Shown piece after piece: positions 43,007-52,605 of a stretch of DNA of 64,000 nt. The notes under the pieces were generated by a model. The model ran no database searches, was not told where the DNA came from, and saw only the letters and a list, made by a program, of their open reading frames with translations. Positions within the stretch are counted from its first letter, which is position 1. Every line of letters starts with the position of its first letter. This DNA comes from Arachnia propionica (GTDB lineage Bacteria; Actinomycetota; Actinomycetes; Propionibacteriales; Propionibacteriaceae), in assembly GCF_003859805.1 (NCBI RefSeq), contig NZ_RQZG01000012.1, forward strand, positions 1-64,000, in the 5' to 3' direction. The translations under genes and the position numbers were made by a program.

Positions 43007-44434
43007 GTGGACCAGCCCGCCGTCGAGCTGCTGCGTGACCAGAGTGCGGCCTGGCGGCTGCTGCGAGCCACGAACAGCCCCCTCATCCTGTCCTTCCTCG
43101 GTGGTTTCTTCGTCACCGTCAACCGCGGCGCCACCCCCGCCCACATCGTCGCCTCGGCCCTGGAGGACCATCTGTTCGCCCTGGTCGACGGCGACGAACG
43201 CTACCCGCGCCCACCCACCCAGTACCTGGAGGAGTGGGCCGCACCCGAGGCCGGGTACCTCCGCCGCTTCTACCCACCCGGCCACGACGAGATCCACTAC
43301 GAGGTCACCCCCGCCTTCGAGAAGGCCTATGCCTGGGTCGACTCCCTCCAGGCCCGTTCCTTCGTCGGCACCGAGTCACGCCTCCACACCGTCGTCGACC
43401 TGCTCCGCCAGATCGTCCACGGCACCGATGCCGACCCCACCTCCCGCCTGGCCGAGCTGCAGCGCCGCCGTGACCTCATCGACGCCGAGATCGCCGCCGT
43501 CGAGGCCGGGCAACCCCCCATCCTCGACGACGTCAAGGTCCGTGACCGCTACCAGCAGGTCGCCACCACCGCCCGCGCCCTGCTCAGCGACTTCCGGGAG
43601 GTCGAGGAGAACTTCCGGCACCTCGACCGGGCCGCCCGCGAGAAGATCGCCGGCTGGGACGGCACCAAGGGGGACCTGCTGGCCGAACTCGTCGGCTCCC
43701 GCAGCGACATCACGGGCTCCGACCAGGGCCGCAGCTTCCAGGCCTTCCACGACTTCCTGCTGTCGGGCAGCCAGCAGGAGGAACTGAGCACGCTGCTCTC
43801 CCGCGCCACCGACCTGCTGGGACCCGACGCCGACCAGCGGCTGCGCACCATCCACCACGACTGGGCCGAGGCCGCCGAACGCACCCAGCACACCGTCCGA
43901 CAACTGTCCGAACAGCTCCGGCGGTTCCTCGACGACCAGGTGTGGCTGGAGAACCGGCGTGTGCTGGACCTGGTGCGCGGCATCGAGGCCGCCGCCCTCC
44001 AGGTCCGCGACGCACCCCCTGAGTGGGGCATCGAGATCGACCTGCCCGGCCTGCCCATCGTGCTGCCCTTCGAACGTCCCCTCTACGAACCCCCGACGAC
44101 GGCGGACGTGGTCAGCCTCATCCCGCCCGTGGGGGACGACCCCCTCGACGACGAGGCCCTGTTCACGCAGCGTTTCGTCAACGCCGCCCGTCTGGCCGAG
44201 CTGGTGCGGGGCGTCCTGCCGCCGAGGTCCTCGATGCAGCTGGAGGACATCGTGGACCTGTACCCGCTGGAGCAGGGAGCCGCCGAGATCGTCGGCTACC
44301 TCAGCATCAGCGATGACGAACTGAGCGTGGAACTCGACGACGGCGACGTCACTGTGCTGGACTACCCCGACGAGCACGACGAGCAACGATGGCGTCGGGC
44401 ACGACTACCGAAGGTGACGGTGAGACGACGATGA
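43007..44434 (+). CDS. jetA: Wadjet subunit JetA (DUF3375)
   Basis: Protein of 475 residues. GTG start set by AAGGAGG six bases upstream. It has the DUF3375 opening AVELLRDQSAAWRLLRATNS, then PLILSFLGGFF, an N-terminal winged-helix region with ALEDHLFALVDG and LRRFYPPGHDEIHYEVTPAF, and long helices carrying ERTQHTVRQLSEQLRRFLDD. JetA is the kleisin-like subunit that bridges the JetC heads and binds JetB (a MukF-like role). In type I Wadjet the complex extrudes DNA loops, senses small circular plasmids and cleaves them. First gene of the four-gene operon; its stop overlaps the jetB start (ATGA). Confidence 0.95.
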   Translation: MDQPAVELLRDQSAAWRLLRATNSPLILSFLGGFFVTVNRGATPAHIVASALEDHLFALVDGDERYPRPPTQYLEEWAAPEAGYLRRFYPPGHDEIHYEVTPAFEKAYAWVDSLQARSFVGTESRLHTVVDLLRQIVHGTDADPTSRLAELQRRRDLIDAEIAAVEAGQPPILDDVKVRDRYQQVATTARALLSDFREVEENFRHLDRAAREKIAGWDGTKGDLLAELVGSRSDITGSDQGRSFQAFHDFLLSGSQQEELSTLLSRATDLLGPDADQRLRTIHHDWAEAAERTQHTVRQLSEQLRRFLDDQVWLENRRVLDLVRGIEAAALQVRDAPPEWGIEIDLPGLPIVLPFERPLYEPPTTADVVSLIPPVGDDPLDDEALFTQRFVNAARLAELVRGVLPPRSSMQLEDIVDLYPLEQGAAEIVGYLSISDDELSVELDDGDVTVLDYPDEHDEQRWRRARLPKVTVRRR

Positions 44435-44997
44435 GTGTGGAACCCGAGGTGAGCCGGGCCATCATCAAACTGATGCAGGGAGTGGTCTACCGGGAGGTCG
44501 ACGAGGACACCTGGGGCACCCTGGAGCGCGCCTCCGGGGCCATCCGCGACCACTTCGCCGACATCGGGGTGGACGTGGTGGTCGCCGACGCCGAGGGCTT
44601 CGCCTACCTGCGTTCCCGCTCCGACGACGGCGACGACGAGCTGCCGCGACTGGTGCGTCGCCGGGCCCTGACCTACAACGTCTCCCTGCTGCTGGTGCTG
44701 CTGCGCAAACGCCTCGCCGAGTTCGAGTCCCTGTCCACCGATTCCAAACTGGTGCTCACCGGGGAACAGATCGTCGACCTGCTGCGCACCTTCCAGGCCG
44801 AGACCTCCAACGAGGCACGCATCGCCGATCAGGCCGAACGCACCGTCAAGCAGGTGGCGGACCTCGGGTTCCTGCGCCCGCTGCGTGGGGAGCCGGACCA
44901 CTGGGAGGTGCAGCGGGTGCTCAAGGCATTCGTGGATGCGGAGACGATGGCTGATTTCGAGGCGAAACTGCGGCAGTACGCGGGGGTGGAGTCATGA
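44431..44997 (+). CDS. jetB: Wadjet subunit JetB (DUF4194)
   Basis: Protein of 188 residues. It reads SRAIIKLMQGVVYREVDEDT, WGTLERASGAIRDHFADIGV, an Asp/Glu-rich turn, then RRRALTYNVSLLLVLLRKRL and a final wing with LGFLRPLRGEPDHWEVQRVL. These are the tandem winged helices of DUF4194/MukE-like KITE proteins. JetB is the KITE subunit that dimerises on the JetA kleisin. The ATG at 44431 is in a four-base overlap with jetA; an upstream in-frame ATG at 44389 would duplicate the end of JetA. Its stop overlaps the jetC start. Confidence 0.93.
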   Translation: MSVEPEVSRAIIKLMQGVVYREVDEDTWGTLERASGAIRDHFADIGVDVVVADAEGFAYLRSRSDDGDDELPRLVRRRALTYNVSLLLVLLRKRLAEFESLSTDSKLVLTGEQIVDLLRTFQAETSNEARIADQAERTVKQVADLGFLRPLRGEPDHWEVQRVLKAFVDAETMADFEAKLRQYAGVES

Positions 44998-47900
44998 GCG
45001 ACGCCCTGTTCCCCACCGTCGAGCTCGGATCCGCAGGACGTGCCGGGTACCGGCTCAAGCACCTGGAGGTGTTCAACTGGGGCACCTTCCACGACCGGGT
45101 GTGGCGGCTGACCCCCGACGGCGAGACGGCGTTGCTCACCGGGGACATCGGCTCCGGCAAGTCCACCCTGGTCGATGCCGTCACCACCCTGCTCATGCCC
45201 GCCGGGAGGATCGCCTACAACAAGGCCGCCGGGGCCGATGCACGGGAACGCACCCTGCGTTCCTACGTGGAGGGGCACTACAAGTCGGAGCGGGTGGAGT
45301 CCTCCGGGCGTTCCCGTGCCGTCGGGTTGCGCACCGACGGCACCACCTACTCCGTGATCGTCGGGGTGTTCAGCAACGACGGTTTCGACGAGACCATCTC
45401 GTTGGCCCAGGTGTTCCAGCAGCGTGACCCGAAGGGGCAGCCGTACCGGTTCTTCGTCACCGCCACCAGGGCGTTGGACGTCCACACCGACTTCGGGCAC
45501 TTCGGCACCGACCTGAAGGCCCTGCGGAAACGGCTGCGCTCCGACCCGGAGGTCACCCTCTTCGACGACTACCCGAAGTACGCGTCGTCACTGCGACGGC
45601 TGCTCGGGATCCGCTCCCAGCAGGCCCTGGAGCTGTTCCACCAGACGGTGTCGATGAAATCGGTGGGGAACCTCAACGAGTTCGTCCGGGACCACATGCT
45701 GGAGCCGGCGGACGCCTCGGGTCGGGTGGCGGGCATCCTCAGCCATTTCGACGACCTCACCAAGGCCCACGACGCGGTCAGACGGGCCCGGGAGCAGCTC
45801 GAGGTCCTGACCCCGCTGGTGGCCACCAGTCAACGCTACGACACGGCGCTGAGCAGCCGTGAGGCCGGTCAGGCGCAGCTGGAGGCGGTTCGGCTGTTCG
45901 TCGCCGAGCATCGCGCCCAGCTGCTCGCCGACGAGGTGGCGGCCTGCGTCGTCGAGGAGACCCGGCTGGAGTCGCAGTGCGATGTGGAGCGGCAGCGTCG
46001 CAAGGCCCTGGAGCGGGAACGGGAGACCCTCATCGAGGAGCGCAGTGAGGCGGGCGGCAACCGTATCGGGGAGCTGGAGCGTCTCGCCCGCGACGCCCGC
46101 ACCGAGGCCGGGACCAGACTGCGATGGCGGGGCGCATTCGACGACGCCGTCGGCAAGGCCGGCCTGGCGCCGGTCGGTGACGCCGACGCCTTCGCGGCCC
46201 TGCTCGCGACCACCGGTGAGCTCACCGCCGGGCTGGTGAGTGCCCGGCAGCAGGTCGAGGCCCGGCGTGGTGACGCGGAGGCCCGGGTGCGTGACCACCG
46301 TCGTGGCCTGGCGGAGGTGGCGCGGGAGGTCGAGAGCCTGGAACAGCGCAGCAGCAACCTCCCCGCTGAGCAGGTGATGCTCCGTGAGCTGCTCTGCGAC
46401 GACCTGGGCTTGACCACGGACCAGCTGCCGTTCGCCGGGGAGCTGCTGGACGTGTCACAGGAGCACGGCCAGTGGCGGGGAGCTGCGGAGCGGGTGCTGC
46501 GTGGTTTCGCGCTGTCGCTGCTGGTGCCCGACGAGCACTACCGTGTGGTGTCGGCGTGGGTGAACGAGCGTCGTCTGGAGCTGCCGGGGCGGGACGGTCG
46601 ACGGGTCGGAGCCCGGCTCACCTACGAGCGGGTCTCGACGCGACGCATCCGCAGCCAGGCGGAGCCGTCGCCGTGGCTGCGGTTGGCGGACTGCCTGGAG
46701 GTCCGTGACGGACCGTTCGCGGCGTACCTCGAGCAGGAGCTGCAGCGGCGTGCCGACCATCGCTGCGCCGAGGACCTGGCCGAGTTCCGTGACTTCCACG
46801 TGGCCAGGGCCGTCACCCGCCAGGGGCAGGTGAGGAACGGGGACCGGCACGTCAAGGACGACCGGCACCGTGCCGATGATCCACGACGGTGGGTGCTCGG
46901 CTGGGGCAATGAACGCAAACTGCAGGTGCTGCAGCAGGAGGTCGCGGAACTGCAGCAGGCGGTGCGGCACGCGGAGCAGGAGGTGTCGGCGGCCCGGGGT
47001 GAGCTGGAGCAGATCCAGGGGCAGTTGGACGCCCTGAACCGGCTGGGGGAGTACCGTTCCTGGACCGATCTGGACCACGAGGAGGCGACGGCCCGTGCCC
47101 AGGCGGCCGAGACCGAACGGGCACGGCTTGAGGGGGCGTCGTCGCGGCTGGTGGAGATCACCCGTCAGCTGGAGGCCAACTCCGGGCGCATCGCGAGGAC
47201 CGATGCGGTGATCGAGGAACTCACCAAGAAGGTGGCCCGGTTGGAGGGGGAGCGGGTCAAGGCGGAGCAGGCGAGGGCGGCTGACGACGCCCGCGTCGCC
47301 GCGCACCCCGATCCGGAGCGGGCCAGGGCCAGCTACCCGGCGCTCATCACGCAGCTCGGGACGATGCCCGCCACCTCGGCGGCATGGGAACCGGCCAGGG
47401 AGCAGCTGGAGGACGACCTCGGGCGTCGGATCGAACGGCTGCACCGGGAGCTCGGCGGGTTGGGGCAGGGTCTGCTCGCCGGGATGAACGAGGTGCTGCG
47501 GCGCTGGCCGGAGCTGAGGGTGGACCTGGACCCGGCCGTCGAGGCGCGGGACGAGTTCGTCGCGCTGCACCGGCAGGTCAGCGACGACGACCTGCCCCGT
47601 TTCGAGGAGGAGTTCAAGCAGCAACTCAACACGAACACGGTGCGGGAGTTGGCGCAGTTCAACGCGTGGTTGCGGCGGCAGGCCGAGCAGATCGACGACC
47701 GGGTGGCGCACATCAACGAGGCGCTCGGGGCCATCGACTACAACCCGGGTCGCTATGTGCGGCTGGAGAAGCAGAACACCAACAACAGCGACGTGATCGC
47801 CTTCCGGGAGGACCTGCGGCGTGCCGTCGATCACGCCCTGTCGGGGGACCACTACTCGGAGCAGCGGTTCCTGGACGTCAAGGCCATCATCGAGCGGTTC

Positions 47901-48386
47901 CGGGGTCGGGAGGGGCATGCCGAGGCGGATCGGGCGTGGACCCGTCGCGTCACGGATGTGCGGAACTGGTTCGTGTTCTCCGCCTCGGAGCGGGATCACG
48001 ACACCGACGAGGAGTGGGAGCACTACTCCGACTCCGACGGCAAGTCCGGCGGTCAGAAGGAGAAGTTGGCCTACACCATCCTGGCGGCGTCGCTGGCCTA
48101 CCAGTTCGGGCTGGAGTGGGGGGTGGAGCGCTCCCGGGACTTCCGGTTCGCCGTGATCGACGAGGCCTTCGGGCGGGGCTCGGACGCCTCGACGCGGTAC
48201 GCGTTGACGTTGTTCGCGAAGCTGGGGTTGCAGTTGCTCATCATCACGCCGTTGCAGAAGGTGCAGGTCATCGAGCCGTACGTGCGGGCCATCGGGTACG
48301 TGGACAACCCGGGTGGCACCAATTCGCGGCTGCACACCATGACCATCGAGGAGTACCGGAGCAGACGAGGCAGGCGTGAGCGATGA
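44994..48386 (+). CDS. jetC: Wadjet SMC-like ATPase JetC
   Basis: Protein of 1130 residues. Walker A is LLTGDIGSGKSTLVDA at about 48-63, in the N-terminal half-domain. Long coiled-coil arms enclose a hinge region near 420-600. The C-terminal half-domain has the ABC signature DSDGKSGGQKEKLAYTILAA at about 1018 and Walker B FRFAVIDEAFGRGSD at about 1050. This is the MukB/COG4913-type layout of JetC, the motor that extrudes DNA with ATP. All nucleotide-site motifs are present, so the protein should be active. ATGA overlaps join it to jetB and jetD. Confidence 0.96.
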   Translation: MSDALFPTVELGSAGRAGYRLKHLEVFNWGTFHDRVWRLTPDGETALLTGDIGSGKSTLVDAVTTLLMPAGRIAYNKAAGADARERTLRSYVEGHYKSERVESSGRSRAVGLRTDGTTYSVIVGVFSNDGFDETISLAQVFQQRDPKGQPYRFFVTATRALDVHTDFGHFGTDLKALRKRLRSDPEVTLFDDYPKYASSLRRLLGIRSQQALELFHQTVSMKSVGNLNEFVRDHMLEPADASGRVAGILSHFDDLTKAHDAVRRAREQLEVLTPLVATSQRYDTALSSREAGQAQLEAVRLFVAEHRAQLLADEVAACVVEETRLESQCDVERQRRKALERERETLIEERSEAGGNRIGELERLARDARTEAGTRLRWRGAFDDAVGKAGLAPVGDADAFAALLATTGELTAGLVSARQQVEARRGDAEARVRDHRRGLAEVAREVESLEQRSSNLPAEQVMLRELLCDDLGLTTDQLPFAGELLDVSQEHGQWRGAAERVLRGFALSLLVPDEHYRVVSAWVNERRLELPGRDGRRVGARLTYERVSTRRIRSQAEPSPWLRLADCLEVRDGPFAAYLEQELQRRADHRCAEDLAEFRDFHVARAVTRQGQVRNGDRHVKDDRHRADDPRRWVLGWGNERKLQVLQQEVAELQQAVRHAEQEVSAARGELEQIQGQLDALNRLGEYRSWTDLDHEEATARAQAAETERARLEGASSRLVEITRQLEANSGRIARTDAVIEELTKKVARLEGERVKAEQARAADDARVAAHPDPERARASYPALITQLGTMPATSAAWEPAREQLEDDLGRRIERLHRELGGLGQGLLAGMNEVLRRWPELRVDLDPAVEARDEFVALHRQVSDDDLPRFEEEFKQQLNTNTVRELAQFNAWLRRQAEQIDDRVAHINEALGAIDYNPGRYVRLEKQNTNNSDVIAFREDLRRAVDHALSGDHYSEQRFLDVKAIIERFRGREGHAEADRAWTRRVTDVRNWFVFSASERDHDTDEEWEHYSDSDGKSGGQKEKLAYTILAASLAYQFGLEWGVERSRDFRFAVIDEAFGRGSDASTRYALTLFAKLGLQLLIITPLQKVQVIEPYVRAIGYVDNPGGTNSRLHTMTIEEYRSRRGRRER

Positions 48387-49519
48387 GGACGGCATGGTCC
48401 GGGCCGGAGGCGGTCCGGGTGGTGGTGCAGCGTCGCTGGAACAGCGGTGAGCTGTTGCGTGCCCACGCCGCCGGGGAGGAGTTGGTGCCGATCCGGGTGC
48501 CGTTGAAGGGGCCGCGTGCGGCGGAGGTCGCGGACCAGTTGGCGCGGATCGAGGCGTGGATCAGCAGGCTGGAGAAGGCCTCCGGGGGTGGGGACTGTTT
48601 CGAACTGGTGTGGAAGCAGGTCGGTGGGCGGCGGTTCCAGCGGGAGCGGCTGCCCAGCCACGCCGTCGTCACGAGCCTGGAGCAGGCGTGGCGGCTGCTG
48701 GGGTCGCGGGCGGAGGTGGACCGGTTCGACGAGGTGCTGGCGCTGGTGGCGGGGGTCCCGACGGTGCGGGCGTGGGTGCTGGAGCATCCGCTGCGGGCGT
48801 TGCGGATCGACGACTGGCGGGCGCTGCTGGCCACCTTCACCTGGCTGGACGGGCACCGGGGATCGGGACGGCACCTGCGGGAGATGAGTGCGCCGGGGGT
48901 GGACACGAAGTTCGCGGAACGGCACCGGGGTGTGTTGGCGGAGCTGCTGCGGGTGCGGGGCTCAGCGACGGGTTTCCTCGACGATCTGGGGCTGGGGCGT
49001 CGCCCGGAGCTGGTGCGGTTGCGGCTCGGGTCGGGGCTGGGGTGGCTCGGGCTCAGTGAGGTGGCGGTGCGGGCCGAGGAGCTGGCCCGGCTGGAGTTGA
49101 CGCCGTCGCGGGCCCTCATCGTCGAGAACGAGGTGACGTATCTGAGTGTGCCGGTTCCGGATGACGGGGTGGTGCTGTGGGGACGCGGTTTCGACGTGGA
49201 CCGGGTGGGGCGGTTGCCGTGGCTGGCGGGTGTGGAGGTGACGTACTGGGGTGACATCGACACGCATGGTTTTGCGATCCTGAACCGGTTGCGTGGCTGG
49301 CTGCCCGAGGTGCGTTCGGTGCTGATGGATCGGGAGACGCTGCTGGAGCACCGTGACCAGTGGGTGCGTGAGGGACGCCCGACGGTGGCGTCGCTGTCCA
49401 GGCTGAGCCCTCAGGAGGGGTTGCTGTACCGCGAGCTGGTGGAGGACCGGTTGGGGAGCAGGGTCCGGTTGGAGCAGGAGTTGATCTGCTGGCCCTGGGC
49501 CCTGGAGCGGCTGGGCTGA
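48383..49519 (+). CDS. jetD: Wadjet nuclease subunit JetD (DUF3322/DUF2220, TOPRIM)
   Basis: Protein of 378 residues. The N-terminal DUF3322 half begins with WSGPEAVRVVVQRRWNSGEL. The C-terminal half is DUF2220, a TOPRIM-like nuclease, with RALIVENEVTYLSVPVPDDG (the catalytic Glu strand) and EVTYWGDIDTHGFAILNRLR (the D-x-D metal site). JetD cleaves the plasmid DNA trapped by the JetABC loop extruder; both metal-site motifs are intact. It is the last gene of the operon and a strong terminator follows at 49537. Confidence 0.95.
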   Translation: MRTAWSGPEAVRVVVQRRWNSGELLRAHAAGEELVPIRVPLKGPRAAEVADQLARIEAWISRLEKASGGGDCFELVWKQVGGRRFQRERLPSHAVVTSLEQAWRLLGSRAEVDRFDEVLALVAGVPTVRAWVLEHPLRALRIDDWRALLATFTWLDGHRGSGRHLREMSAPGVDTKFAERHRGVLAELLRVRGSATGFLDDLGLGRRPELVRLRLGSGLGWLGLSEVAVRAEELARLELTPSRALIVENEVTYLSVPVPDDGVVLWGRGFDVDRVGRLPWLAGVEVTYWGDIDTHGFAILNRLRGWLPEVRSVLMDRETLLEHRDQWVREGRPTVASLSRLSPQEGLLYRELVEDRLGSRVRLEQELICWPWALERLG

Positions 49520-49536
49520 GTCCTGCGCAGGTGTTC

Positions 49537-49578
49537 GGTGGTTGGCAACAGTCGCTTTGGCGACTGTTGCCAACCACC
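49537..49578. terminator. Terminator of the jet operon, perfect 19-bp stem
   Basis: GGTGGTTGGCAACAGTCGC and its exact complement around TTTG, between convergent jetD and the lipoprotein gene. Confidence 0.8.
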
Positions 49579-49583
49579 TTGAG

Positions 49584-50963
49584 TCATGACCATCCGATGG
49601 CCGGGTAGAACAATGTCTCGTTGGCCAGTCCCCAGGACGTGACCGCGAGGGCCTCCGCATTCCCCAGCAGAGGTAGTTCGGCGATGATCGTGCCGGAGCC
49701 CAGGTTCCGCAGGTGGAGGGTCGCGTCATCGCTCAGGGTGTCCTTGTCGTTGGGGCCTGAGTACAGGACATTGCCGAAGATGGCCCTGGCCCGAGGAGGA
49801 CGCTCATCCAGACCGGCCGTGACCCTGAAGTCGGGCGCTGGGGCTCCCACCCGCCACACCCACAACGAGCCTCCCTTCTCGTGGTCCGCGGATCCGATCA
49901 GTGCCCGGGACTCCGACCAGATCTGTGGGGGCCTGAAACTGACCGCGCCATGGCTGGTGATGTCCTGCAGATCAATGGTGGCGTCATGACGCAACGACGT
50001 GACGTGGACCGCCTCGTGGTTCCACTGCTCGGTGTCGTCGTCCACCAGATCCGCGAAGTACAGCCATTCACCCGCCACGAACAGCGGCATCCAGGCACCC
50101 ACCTCGACCACGCTTCCCGTCAGCGGAGCCACCACGACCCGGGTGCCGTCCTGGCGGGTCAGCACGATGGCCTCGCCGAGGACGTGGTTCATCACCGGGG
50201 TGGCGTCCGCGACGACGTCGTGGGCATCGAACCGCACGGAGAGATCGCTCGTGACGAGCCGGACCGCCACGTGATCCCCGGGGGCCTTGAGCGTCGTGGT
50301 CCCGACCAGCACCAGTTCTCGTCCCGTCTCGTCGAGGCTCAGGGTCAGGGCGCGGATGGCGTGCGGGTCGATCCCCTCCCGGATCTTCACGGTGGCCGCG
50401 ACGGCGCCGTCGCCCAGCCCCACCTTGACCACGTGCAGGGCGTACCGGGACGCTGCTTCCTGCACCCCCACCACGAGGTAGGCGTGTTGCTCGTCCAGCA
50501 CCGCCCGACCCGCGGTGAGTGGCCGACCGCGTCCGTCCTCCTCGACGGGGGCCCCGGGCGACGGTGTGACCAGGGCGTCGAGCTCCACCTTCTCGGTGGC
50601 GAAGGTGCCGGAGTCATCGAGCTGGAGGATCCAGGTGCTCGGCCCCTTGACGTTGACGACCGCGGGAAACCATGCCTCCTCCTGCCCCCTGGGGTCCTTC
50701 TCCCCTCGCAGCACTGCACCGCACAGCCAGTGGTGCCTCACGGCGGTGATGCGGGTGGCCACGGGAGCGGTTGGCCACGTCGGCGCATGTCGGAACGAGG
50801 TGGGGACGACGAAGGAGCCCGGCGGTTCCGGAGGCGGGGAGGTGGAGGCCGACGGTGCCGGTGGGATGTTGGGCGTGGGAACGGTCTCGGGAATGGCGGG
50901 GGTGTCGGCGCAGGCCGACAGGGCGGAGACGGCCCCCACCCAGAGGAAGTGACGACGACGCAT
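49584..50963 (-). CDS. Tat-type lipoprotein, paralogue 1 (propeller-like)
   Basis: Protein of 459 residues. The signal peptide MRRRHFLWVGAVSALSAC has a twin-arginine motif (RRRHFL) and a lipobox (LSAC), so it is a predicted Tat-exported lipoprotein. After a Pro/Ser/Thr linker it carries repeated short strands (WILQLDDSGTF, GGSLWVWRVGAPAPDFRVTA, LHLRNLGSGTIIAELPLLGN). It ends in WGLANETLFYPAIGW, which matches the end of the neighbouring gene. GAGGAG precedes the ATG. It begins nine bases after the end of its paralogue, with which it forms one unit. Function unknown; the fold may be a beta propeller. Confidence 0.75.
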   Translation of the reverse strand: MRRRHFLWVGAVSALSACADTPAIPETVPTPNIPPAPSASTSPPPEPPGSFVVPTSFRHAPTWPTAPVATRITAVRHHWLCGAVLRGEKDPRGQEEAWFPAVVNVKGPSTWILQLDDSGTFATEKVELDALVTPSPGAPVEEDGRGRPLTAGRAVLDEQHAYLVVGVQEAASRYALHVVKVGLGDGAVAATVKIREGIDPHAIRALTLSLDETGRELVLVGTTTLKAPGDHVAVRLVTSDLSVRFDAHDVVADATPVMNHVLGEAIVLTRQDGTRVVVAPLTGSVVEVGAWMPLFVAGEWLYFADLVDDDTEQWNHEAVHVTSLRHDATIDLQDITSHGAVSFRPPQIWSESRALIGSADHEKGGSLWVWRVGAPAPDFRVTAGLDERPPRARAIFGNVLYSGPNDKDTLSDDATLHLRNLGSGTIIAELPLLGNAEALAVTSWGLANETLFYPAIGWS

Positions 50964-50971
50964 GATGCTCC

Positions 50972-52384
50972 TCAGGAAGGACTGGACGTGGGGGACGGCG
51001 TGGCTGCCCCCGGTAGCCACTGCGTGGCGCGGTAGAACCGTGGGCCCTTGATCGTGTCCGCGTCGAGGACGCCCCAGGCAGTGACGTGCACGTCGTTCAA
51101 GGGAGCATCGGCGGACCACTCGAGCGGGAGTTCCTGATCGCTGCCCAGCGGTTGGATGACCAGGAGGTTCTTCGTCTTCTGCTGTGCATCCGTCTCCCGG
51201 TGCCAGAGGTAGAGTGCTCCTTGGTGGAAGCCCGCGGACAGCAGGTCCCCGTACGACTTCAGGGTGACGGTCCGGGTGGGGGTGTCGGAGTCCGGCTGAT
51301 GGATGGTCAGCGGCATTCCACTGAGGTCCCTGACCGACACCAGCGGATCGATGAACACGCTCGGCCAGGAGGGGTACGGCAAGGACGTGCCGCCCAGGTG
51401 GGCTGGGAGGGACTTCTCCTGCCCGGTGAGCACGTTTCGCATCACATGGGTCTCCCCGCCGCGGGTGCCGGTGGTCTCATACGACCAGCCACCCATCACC
51501 CGACCCACCCTGCGGTCCGGCTTCTGAAGGGTCTCACCGTTGGTCAGGAAGACCACGAGTCGTGCCTGATTCGCTCCCGTGTGCACCGCGATGGCCTGGC
51601 CCAGAGGAGTGACGATCGGGTCCCGCTGGTGTCGCAGGAGTGAATGGGCGTCGAACTCGACCCCCAACGTCCCGGCACTGACCCGCAGCCCCAGCCAGTC
51701 GGCCCCGTCGGTCAGCCTGTTGTCGTGGGCGACGAGCAGTGCGGTGCGGTCCTCGTTGAAGGACAGCTGCAGTTCCTCGTGGAGTTTCTCGCCGGTCCTG
51801 CAACGCTCGCCCAGGGTCACCGACCCGACCACGGCCCCGTCGGCCAGGTGGATCTTGAGCAGCACCAGGGCAGAGCCCTTCTCGAGGACCTCGGTGATGT
51901 CCTGGTCAGGCCTCTCGAGGGGGACCACACCCATCGTCACGTACGCGTGGGTGTCGTCCATGACAGCGGGTCCGGGGAACAGCACGGTACGGGCGGTTCC
52001 CGGGGAATCCCCGTGCCCGTCGGGGCTCTGCGGGGTCACCTTGACGGTGGTCCAGGAGCCGTCCTCGGTGAGGGAGACGGCCCGCGTCGTCGGTCCTGTC
52101 ACATCGACGACCACCGGGGTCCACCCATCGCGGAAGATGTGCCTCAGCTCCGGAATGACCATGGCTGCCGTGAGGTACTGGTTCCTGATCCCGGTCATGA
52201 CCACGTCCGCCTTGGCCCCGGGCCATGCGGATTTCTTCTCGAATCCCCAGGGGAGACGGCCAGCGGGGTCCGAGGAGCCCCACCCGAGCCACGAGCAGCC
52301 GCTGAGGCCTGTCAGGGCCGTCCCGGCGAGGGCCAGGGTCGTGAGGAACCTCCGGCGGGGGAGCAGGGGCCGTGCCGTCGTCAT
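50972..52384 (-). CDS. Tat-type lipoprotein, paralogue 2
   Basis: Protein of 470 residues. The signal peptide contains RRRFLTTLALAG and the lipobox LSGC, a clear Tat lipoprotein. The core has the same order of features as the downstream gene: LPGPAVMDDTHAYVTMGVVP aligned with VLDEQHAYLVVGVQE, LQLSFNEDRTALLVAHDNRL with TLSLDETGRELVLVG, and the final WGVLDADTIKGPRFYRATQW with WGLANETLFYPAIGW. The two therefore arose by duplication. Folding through Tat suggests assembly in the cytoplasm before export. The ligand is unknown. Confidence 0.75.
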   Translation of the reverse strand: MTTARPLLPRRRFLTTLALAGTALTGLSGCSWLGWGSSDPAGRLPWGFEKKSAWPGAKADVVMTGIRNQYLTAAMVIPELRHIFRDGWTPVVVDVTGPTTRAVSLTEDGSWTTVKVTPQSPDGHGDSPGTARTVLFPGPAVMDDTHAYVTMGVVPLERPDQDITEVLEKGSALVLLKIHLADGAVVGSVTLGERCRTGEKLHEELQLSFNEDRTALLVAHDNRLTDGADWLGLRVSAGTLGVEFDAHSLLRHQRDPIVTPLGQAIAVHTGANQARLVVFLTNGETLQKPDRRVGRVMGGWSYETTGTRGGETHVMRNVLTGQEKSLPAHLGGTSLPYPSWPSVFIDPLVSVRDLSGMPLTIHQPDSDTPTRTVTLKSYGDLLSAGFHQGALYLWHRETDAQQKTKNLLVIQPLGSDQELPLEWSADAPLNDVHVTAWGVLDADTIKGPRFYRATQWLPGAATPSPTSSPS

Positions 52385-52605
52385 CGTCGCCCTTGCCTGT
52401 TTGCCTGGAAGAAGGCGCCGTGTCCCCGGGAGGTGATCGCGACAGGACCGGTCGGCGGGTGCTCGGTCTCGGGCAGGACCCCGGGCTCGGTGTGGGTGAG
52501 GGTGTGGAAGGTGCGACGGTGCATGAGACCCCTGTTCTCGGGCCCGACGTCGGTCGTGGGCCTTTCAGGCATTCTAGGGAACCAGGAGGTCACCTCGACG
52601 CCCGG

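Noticed and set aside
44389-44430. Upstream start of jetB at 44389
   Set aside because: The ATG at 44431 gives the ATGA overlap seen at all other junctions in the operon; the extra residues have no family support.
46455-48395. A 646-residue minus-strand open frame inside the Wadjet genes
   Set aside because: Antisense to JetC, with Leu/Pro/Arg bias; JetC has full SMC-type motifs.
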